Part shown: piece by piece, positions 57,232-64,000 of the stretch
How the letters are laid out: each line of letters starts with the position of its first letter
Numbering within the stretch: position 1 is the stretch's first letter
NCBI GenBank assembly: GCA_039720395.1
Contig: CM077820.1
Coordinates: forward strand, 17,443,923-17,507,922
From: Liquidambar formosana
Lineage: Eukaryota; Streptophyta; Magnoliopsida; Saxifragales; Altingiaceae
Direction: 5' to 3'
DNA: 64,000 bases
Notes under the pieces: model-generated
The model's database searches: none
What the model was told of the DNA's origin: nothing
The model's input: the letters and a program-made list of their open reading frames with translations, nothing else
Made by a program: the position numbers and the translations under genes

Positions 57232-57444
57232 AGTAGGAACAAAAGAAATATTATTTTGTTTGGGCATGTCCTTTTTTGCCCTTAGCTAGCTCGTACGATT
57301 TTCTGATTTATTTATTTATTTTTTTCGTTAAGGGAACATGATATAAAGACGAAACAGACAACCAAAAAGAAGCAACAACAAAATATAAAAGAAACTAAAT
57401 AAATAAATTTTAAAAAGAAAAAAAAAACCAACTAAATAATGATA

Positions 57445-58310
57445 GGATAAATTACACTTACACCCTTTCTAGTAACTGAGAATTGCAGATACACCATCTC
57501 GTTTATGAAATTATACTGTCATCCCTATTTTATAAAGTAAATTACAATAACACCCCCTCAAGCTAACCACACTATTAATAATTTCATCCAAATTGGCTGA
57601 CTTCATGTTTATTTTTTCCGAAAATACCTAGATTACCCTTAGTTACTCTATTGTTTGAACACTTAAACTATATAATTCTACATAATCTCACATCTGTTGT
57701 TTTCCCAACAAACCAAACACCTTCATGTTTTTCTCTAATTTGTTAATATCTTGAGCTAACAAAAAAAAAAAAATGTTAATGTATTATTTATTTATTCATT
57801 TATTTTTTTATAAATAGATGATAGTATTAATGGCTAAAATGAATAATAAAGCAACCCACACCACATCCCATAACTCTTTAATAGATCCTTCAAAACTTTG
57901 CCTATTGTGGTTGTGCCAAATTGTCCACATTAGCATCATAGTTAGCTCTATCTCATTTTCATTAACATTGGCTTCCCAAGAATAAGATCCAAACTTTAAG
58001 TTGAACTAGAGCATTCCCAATAATATTTTAATATATTTTTAATTAAAAAAAATAAAAAATAAAAATGAACTCATAGTGTAAATTCGATTTTATCCAAGTG
58101 CATTGATGAAGAGGAGAGAGAAAGCGGGAGAAAGATTATTTGTTAAACAATGCAATATATACCAAGGGTGTTAATGTCATTTTATGCATGTGTATGGTTA
58201 ACATCATTAAACTAACCATCTTGACAGGAAATGTCAATGTAATTTTATAAATAAGAAGGAGTGTGTCTATAATTATCAAACACTAGAGGGAATATAAGTG
58301 TGATTTACCC
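57445..58310. mobile_element. Mutator-like element, non-autonomous (866 bp)
   Basis: The left end GGATAAATTACACTTACACCCTTTCTAGT and, in reverse, the right end GGGTAAATCACACTTATATTCCCTCTAGT match over about 80 bp. The flanks ATAATGATA (57436-57444) and ATAAAGATA (58311-58319) form a 9-bp duplication with two mismatches. No transposase frame was found. Confidence 0.55.
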
Positions 58311-58669
58311 ATAAAGATAACCTTAATCCTGTGGACATAAGTCTCGTATATATTTGCCGCCATGATTGACTAGGATCTTGTGGCAAGTGTGCAGGATCGA
58401 AGGGGCTAGAGTATCTTCCCTTCAATGAGCCAACTCGTGGGCCATCTTGTTAGCATCACCACATGGGCCTGACGAGTATCGGAGTTTGCATCGATAGAGA
58501 AGCTAGGCTGAATATCCAAGATAATAACTTCCCCTTTCCATGCATAAAGCATATCCTGTACGGTTGCCAACGAATCTCTTTCCACCAATTGAGTCCATTC
58601 TTTCCGCAGACAGGGTGGAGCCGAGCATTTGAAATTACCTAGATTAGCCTTTTACCGTTCTATTATATA
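58311..58669. other. Short non-coding stretch between elements
   Basis: No gene or repeat is recognised apart from the target-site copy at its left edge. A 60-codon minus-strand frame (58406-58588) has no domain signature. Confidence 0.4.
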
Positions 58670-59181
58670 TCTATACTACCTATAAAAAGATGAATATAAG
58701 AAAAGCTTTTGATTGACTAATATACTTTTATTTTAATTTTTAAATACACAACTACCCACCCTTCTGCATATATAGGAAATATAGCAATATGAAAACTATA
58801 ATTCTAAAACACATATCTTAATAAATTCTAAAACACATACTTTAATATATAAAACACAAATAGGAATTCAAAGGAAACGGAAACTATAATTCCTATATAA
58901 TAAATAGAAATATATAAGAATATGGAAACTATAATTCTAAAACAACAGTCGGAACACATACCTTAATATATTCTAAAACACATACCTTAACAAATAGGAA
59001 TTCAAAGGAAACGGAAATTATAATTCCTATATAATAAATAAATAAACAGCCGGATTGTAAATTCCACTTTCTCCATCAAGAGTAGTTTCAACCTTCTCTC
59101 CACCTTTTCCATTAATGGCAACTTCTCCCTTCTCTGGTTAACGGCTACTTCTCCCTTCTCTGATAAGTTTTGCTCTGCAAA
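58670..59181 (+). mobile_element. Truncated Helitron (5' part), plus strand
   Basis: The 5' end TCTATACTACCTATAAAAAG follows an A. It carries the same minisatellite units as the left-hand copies (AAACACATA-CCTTAATA, AATTCAAAGGAAACGGAAAC) and the CCACTTTCTCCATCAAGAG...CCTTCTCTCCACCTTTTCC segment. It breaks at GTTTTGCTCTGCAAA, where the next Helitron starts. It is the inverse of the arrangement at 11134-11658. Confidence 0.6.
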
Positions 59182-59624
59182 TCTATACTACCTATAAAAG
59201 GTTGAATCTCAGAAAAACTTTTGAACAACCAATATATCCTTATTTAAAAAAAAAAAATACATATCTACCCTTCCTTTAATTGTAACACATAATAAACATT
59301 CTTATCATTTGGTAACAAATGAAAATTAGATTTTAATTCAAACTCTTAATAAATTAAAGTTAGATTTTTACTCAAATTCTTTTTTTAGAGCAACTATCAA
59401 GTTGCATGATAATATATATGAATATGAACTCTTTAAATATTCCGTTTTATGAAGAAAAAAAAAATTCTGAATATATATCTAAAGAGTTTTTAATCTTTCG
59501 TTGTACTTTAGAATTTTAAACTTAATCTTTTATGAAAAAATATAAAATCCTTATGTATTTATTATTTTGTATAACTAATATTATTTAAAAATATTCACGT
59601 GCAACGCGGGTGTGCTATATCTAG
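59182..59624 (+). mobile_element. Intact short non-autonomous Helitron (443 bp)
   Basis: The 5' end is TCTATACTACCTATAAAAGG after A. The 3' end is a hairpin (CACGTGC-AAC-GCGGGTG, one arm base changed), eight bases, and CTAG followed by T. These are the canonical TC...hairpin...CTRR termini with A/T insertion. It is the inverse-strand copy of 8289-8723 and has no coding capacity. Confidence 0.8.
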
Positions 59625-60117
59625 TATATATATATTTTGGGTTGGTTATTGGCATTCAAAGACTTTCTTTTTATCCTTCACTTATTTTAAATTTTTTAAG
59701 ATTTTATAAAAAGTAGTTGAAAACTATAAAAGATTTTCATAAAACTAGTTGCATTATGCACACTAAAAAAAATTAAATTTTAAATAACTTTGTAGAAAAA
59801 AGTTTATCTAAAATTTATTGTTTAAATAGACTTTTTGATCAAAATCTATGGTTTAAGGGGACTTTTTGTCAATTTAATGAAATAGAAACGGTAAATTGCC
59901 AAAAAGTCTACTTAACCAATAAATTTATAATAAAAAAAATCAACAAAGTTCTAAAATATGTTTCTTAATGGATAGTATGATCACTTTTCATGAAAATATT
60001 TTATATTTTTGGGCATTTGTCTAGAAAAATCCTATAGTTTTACAAAAACGAGACCAAGGGGGCCACAGTCACTTCAAAATGACAGATTGAATGTAATTAA
60101 GTTGCATCCAGGGGTGA
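59625..60117. other. Non-coding stretch, no gene recognised
   Basis: AT-rich sequence with phrases such as AAAGTCTACTTAACCAATAAATTTATA and TAAATAGACTTTTTGATC that suggest a weak inverted repeat (about 59780-59960). No gene is seen. Confidence 0.4.
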
Positions 60118-60245
60118 GGGAGAGGATCCTCTCCAGTAACTAGACATCTCCAGTACAATCTTGGACCATCCATGTGAGGTGGGGCCCATACATGGATGGT
60201 CCAAGATTGTACTGGACATGTCCAGTACTGGAGAGGATCCATGCC
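60118..60245. mobile_element. Foldback MITE (128 bp)
   Basis: Two arms of about 50 bp (GGATCCTCTCCAGTA...CAGTACAATCTTGGACCATCCATG and its inverse) are separated by about 16 bp. The repeat CCAGGGGTGA lies on both flanks (60108-60117 and 60246-60255), a 9-10 bp duplication that favours a Mutator-type MITE. Arm identity is high, so it is young. Confidence 0.75.
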
Positions 60246-60518
60246 CCAGGGGTGAAACATAAAAGGAAACAAGGGGGCCATGGCCCCTTCAAAAATGTTG
60301 AAAAAAAAATTACACTAACCTATATTTTTTCTACATTTTTGAAAAGTGTACAAGTTGGCCATTGCAAGTGGTGGGATGCACCTAATGACTAGAACAAACC
60401 TGACAATATGATTTTATCAAAATAACCCCACCCTTAAATAAAAAGGATGACTTTAAAGATGGTAATTTTGTTATATAACTCAACTTTCTTTTTATTATTA
60501 CTATTATTCTATTATTTT

Positions 60519-60788
60519 CTCCGTCCCACAAAGATAGATCATGTTTGATAAAACACGAAGTTTAAAAAAAGACCATCATTACATTGACTTGCCATTTATT
60601 AAGCTCCATTTTTCTAAAAATACATTCTCTTTTTTTGTATTGGATTTTGTGTTGAAAGTGATTATTGAAATAACAAAGGACAGTGTAGAAATTCTAAAAA
60701 ATTTATGATTTGACTTTTTAAAGTGGGCAAATATTTTAGAACAAAAAAAAAGTAACAAAAATAGCTTACCTTTGTGAGACAGAGGGAG
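60519..60788. mobile_element. Stowaway-type MITE
   Basis: The left end CTCCGTCCCACAAAGATAG and right end CTTACCTTTGTGAGACAGAGGGAG (before TA) are inverted repeats of the Stowaway type. The interior is AT-rich without coding capacity. Confidence 0.65.
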
Positions 60789-60790
60789 TA

Positions 60791-61737
60791 TAATTTTGTA
60801 GGCTCACTTGGCAATTTAAAATTTTTAGTTTCACTTATTTCTCCCCCTAATTGTTGCAAATCTATCTTGATCATATTTTCACTCCAAAGGTCTCACCCTT
60901 TTTCTGCTCTTTTTCTCTCTACAAATCTCAGTCTTTCCTTTTTATTTTCTCGTTTTTCCTTTCCCTTTCCCCCTTTGTTCCGTGTAATTATTTATTTTTT
61001 TTTTCTCCATTGCTCTGTTTAGACCCAACCATGGCTGCCATGGTCGGCCACTATTCTCAAGTCCTTTCCCTTCCTTTTCTCCACTGCTTTGTTTAGTACT
61101 TTGTTTTTTTTTTTTTTCCTTTTTCAATCTACTCATTTGTTTCAATTGGGGTGAGAAAAAAAAAAAAAAAAAACTTAGATTGTAAAAATTTTTAGGGAAA
61201 TTAGCAATAACCCCTATTAGGGGACTGCTTTTAACAAAAAACCCACCATAAGATTTTTTAAACTCTAAAACCCCTTTTTTAAAAGATTCTTTAAGCAAAA
61301 GGAAATGTTTTTTTTTTAAAAAAATACTTGTTTTAACCTCCTTTTATATTTACATTTACAGGATATGTTAATTTCAAACCAAATCCATTTACGTAGAAGA
61401 AGAATAAGGGAGGGGCAGGGAGAGAGAGAGAGAGAGATGAAGAAAAACCAGATTTGAAAACGAAGAAGAAAAAGAAGAAGAAGCAGAAGAAAAACCAGAT
61501 CTGGAAACGTCGACAGTATCTTCTTCTCCGACGGCTGTTCATCAAGGCCATGACTAGACCTTCTCTAACAATGGCTCCTCCTCTGTTTCTTCTTCGTCTT
61601 CTTCTTCTTCTTCTTCTTCGTATATTGTTTTCATTTTTTTCTTTCATGTTGTTTGTAGTTGATTTTTTATACAACTCAACAAATAGATTCAAACATTTTG
61701 AGTTTTGCGGCATTTTTTTGGTTTATTTGTTCTAATA
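60791..61737. other. Non-coding, low-complexity stretch
   Basis: T-rich and pyrimidine-rich DNA with A/T runs (61107-61120, 61156-61173) and GAA/CTT triplet repeats (61460-61500, 61582-61620). From about 61198 the phrase AACCCCTATTAGGGGACTGCTTTTAAC and a near-inverse at about 62580-62650 could be the ends of a 1.45-kb element, but matching is poor. No gene is supported. Confidence 0.4.
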
Positions 61738-62358
61738 TGCTGATTTTTTTTTTTATATTTTTTCGATGTAAGTGTAATTCAGTTTTATGCTGATGACAGT
61801 AACACAATACTGTCATCAGTTTAGTTTATGATTATTTAACTTATGAATAGTAATACAATACTGTTGGGATTATTTTACACATGCTAGTGTGTTTCTATAT
61901 ATACCTATATGATTATATGGTTTGATTTCTATGTATATGCTGATTTTTTCTGCATTTTTTCAATGTAAGTGTAATTCAATTTTTTTACTGATGACAGTAA
62001 CGCGATACTGTCATAATTCAGTTTTATGCTAATGACAGTTTAGTTTATGATTATTTAACTTATGAATAGTACCACGATACTGTTGAGATAATTTTACACA
62101 TGCTAGTATGTTTCTATATATACCTATATAGTTATATAGTTTGATTTCTATGTATATACTAATTTTTTTTGCATTTTTTTAATGTAAGTGTAATTCAATT
62201 TTTTACTGATAGCAGTAACACGATACTGTATGTCATCAGTTTAGTTTATGATTATTTAACTTATGGATAGTAACACGATACTGTTGGGATTATTTTACAC
62301 ATACTGGTATGTTTCTATATATACCTATATGTTTATATGGTTTGATTTTTATGTATAT
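61738..62358. repeat. Tandem repeat, three ~200-bp units
   Basis: The phrase GTAAGTGTAATTCA occurs at 61769, 61966 and 62184. Each is followed by a GATGACAGTAACRCGATACTGTCATCAG-type stretch, GTTTAGTTTATGATTATTTAACTTATG, and TTTTACACATRCTAGTRTGTTTCTATATATACC. Units are 197 and 218 bp long; the middle one carries an extra partial copy of the CAGTTTTATGCTAATGACAG segment. Confidence 0.8.
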
Positions 62359-63175
62359 AGTAAGTTGTTTTTATTTCACACGTTTGGAATGTGATTTTGT
62401 GCATTTAGAATGTTGTTTTTTATTGGGATTCTATTTCCATATAAGTTGTTGGAAATTATGGTGGGTTTGTTAATGATATCCCTGATTTTCGGGTATGAAG
62501 AATACAATGGTATGGTTGTAAATACTTCCAACAATAAAATGAGGGTTTTTTTTGGTCCATACGGGGTTGAAAGGGGTTTTTACAAAATTGATTCTTATAT
62601 AGGACGTATTATAAAAGGAGTCTTATACATAGGGGTTTTGATCAAAATTCTCAAAAAAATTTTGGTTCAAAGAAGGAGAAGAAACTAGAGGCGAAAATCT
62701 GTGAAAAGTTTAAATGGTGGTGTGGTAAATAGTGATGGTGATTAAACCTTTTTTGTTCTTGGGCAAAGGAAAATATGGTAACTTTTAATCGAGAAGAGTG
62801 TGTATCTAGATTTTTTTTTTTTTGGTTGAAAGTGTGTATTTGGATTTGATTTACACAAATTGATCTTTTTTACCACTACAAGTACTCATATAGTCAATTA
62901 GTCATATGTACCTACAGATTATTGAATAATGGTTTATAATAAAAAAAAAAGACAGGACACAGGGGAGAGAGAAAGGGTTCACCCACACCTCGCTGTTGTG
63001 GATCGACATCGTGGTTCGGTTTTTTTGAGATGGATTTCTTAGGGGAGAGAGAGATGGGAGAGGGAGAGACCAGAAGAATGAGATGGAGCGGATCCGTACC
63101 GTGGAGTCGGTCTGTTGCTGGCCTGGTTTGCAGGGGAAGAAAGAGAGCAAAATGATGGGAAAAAAAAAAAAGGGG
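62359..63175. other. Non-coding stretch, no gene recognised
   Basis: A plus-strand frame (62410-62688) is open for 92 codons and hydrophobic at its start, but has no known domain and lies at the edge of repeats. The rest is AT-rich or GA-rich with no clear signal. Confidence 0.4.
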
Positions 63176-63342
63176 GGGAATTACCGATTGATTCCACGTT
63201 TCCATGGAATTGCCCATAAGGATGTTTTGATTATCAACTTGTTTTTGTTTCCAGTAGTTTATAATAAAGTCAATAGTGAGTTTGTTAAGACGATGCTCTT
63301 GGGGCAATTCCATGAAAACATGGAATCAATAGGTAATTTCCC
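63176..63342. mobile_element. MITE with ~45-bp inverted ends (167 bp)
   Basis: The left end GGGAATTACCGATTGATTCCACGTTTCCATGGAATTGCCC and, in reverse, the right end GGGAAATTACCTATTGATTCCATGTTTTCATGGAATTGCCCC match. It is flanked by A-rich runs on both sides, so a target duplication cannot be judged. Confidence 0.65.
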
Positions 63343-64000
63343 AAAAAAAAAAGAAAAAACGGAGCGAGAGACGTGAAGACTGACGGCCGTGAGTTAGTGT
63401 ACGTGTTTTACCACGTGGCAATATTTAGTTCGGGTGACAAAGAAGGGAGACACCGAATGGGGCCTCCATAAGAAACTTAACCCTTTTTTTGTGGGGAAGT
63501 AATTGCAGCTGAACAAAAAATGAGTGGGCTGGCACCTTTTTAAGCCCCAGCCTTTTTAAACCCTCAATATGGCGCCACTTTTGTTTTATTCGACTTTGGG
63601 CATATGTTATAAATGAAGAGGCTATCCAGATATAGGCGAACAAGACATATATAAAGATGAGGCCTAGTGCAACGTGGTGATGCCACATGTCACCATGTGA
63701 AAATAACATCACCATGTGAAAAAATAAGGTTTTATTAAGTTAATTTTTTAATATTTTTCTTTTATCCCTAATTTTCTATTTTCTCTATGTTAACAACCAG
63801 CCTGTAATCCCATTTTTTTTTCCTTTTCTTTCCAACTGTTTCGTATTAATTTACTGTTTTTCGGGTTTTAACAACTAGATGTGGAAATAATATCTTAACC
63901 CAAAGATCCACGTACTGTCAACCGACCGAATCGTTTCGTGTGCTTTATGTCGATGGCATCTAGAAAAGAAAAAGACCACTCTTATTGACAACTGGTCTTT
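63343..64000. other. Right edge, no gene recognised
   Basis: Possible 5' flank of a gene beyond the window; nothing can be assigned. ACGTGGCA and CACGTACTG phrases occur, but no TATA/ATG layout is convincing. Confidence 0.35.

Noticed and set aside
62410..62688. 92-codon plus-strand frame
   Set aside because: Begins inside AT-rich repeat sequence and has no recognisable domain, only a hydrophobic start that AT-rich DNA produces by chance.
1..64000. CRISPR arrays, bacterial operons, riboswitches or viral insertions
   Set aside because: The DNA is plant nuclear in character; no spaced direct repeats of CRISPR type, no polycistronic gene order and no viral-type reading frames were seen.

Overview
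The window is nuclear DNA from a flowering plant, almost certainly a eudicot. The genes have GT-AG introns, the sequence is AT-rich with many homopolymer runs, and non-coding space is packed with short plant transposons. A TIR-type NLR locus is present, a class missing from monocots. I cannot name the species. About five loci are supported: four conventional genes and one unusual NLR. Most of the rest is non-autonomous transposon sequence.

Layout. 1-12 kb is transposon territory: an LTR fragment at the left edge, two hAT elements with 8-bp target duplications (3187-3984, 6637-7318), a small foldback MITE family, and a head-to-tail run of minus-strand Helitrons (5482-11658). At 12.2-14.8 kb (minus) is a three-exon 2-oxoglutarate/Fe(II) dioxygenase of the flavanone 3-dioxygenase/DMR6-like type; a Stowaway MITE abuts one of its splice donors. 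At 15.3-17.2 kb is a Mutator-like element with ~310-bp terminal repeats, split by a solo LTR with a perfect 5-bp duplication. At 21.95-22.8 kb (+) is a two-exon phytocyanin that has lost most copper ligands. At 25.3-30.9 kb (+) is a complete three-exon MAGO NASHI gene (exon-junction complex). At 33.8-42.0 kb (+) is a two-exon, probably plastid, methionine sulfoxide reductase A whose 7.4-kb intron holds a hAT, a SINE, a LINE remnant and LTR-like sequence; a broken copy of its last exon lies at 43.1-43.6 kb.

At 45.5-54.0 kb (minus) lie five TNL-type exons. All splice junctions are phase-compatible and together give one open frame of 1366 codons, with the order TIR - linker/TIR - NB-ARC - LRR/TIR - NB-ARC. 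This is the most interesting object in the window: three TIR domains, one lacking the catalytic glutamate, and two NB-ARC domains, the second truncated. It looks like a fusion of tandem L6-like resistance genes. From 54 to 64 kb there are no recognisable genes: microsatellites, foldback elements, Stowaway MITEs, a 9-bp-TSD Mutator-like element, two plus-strand Helitron copies of the same family as on the left, and a ~200-bp tandem repeat.

The genes have unrelated functions (specialised or hormone metabolism, cell surface, mRNA metabolism, redox repair, immunity), as expected for plant gene order; nothing resembles an operon. All exon limits were read by eye from reading frames and splice signals, without transcript evidence.
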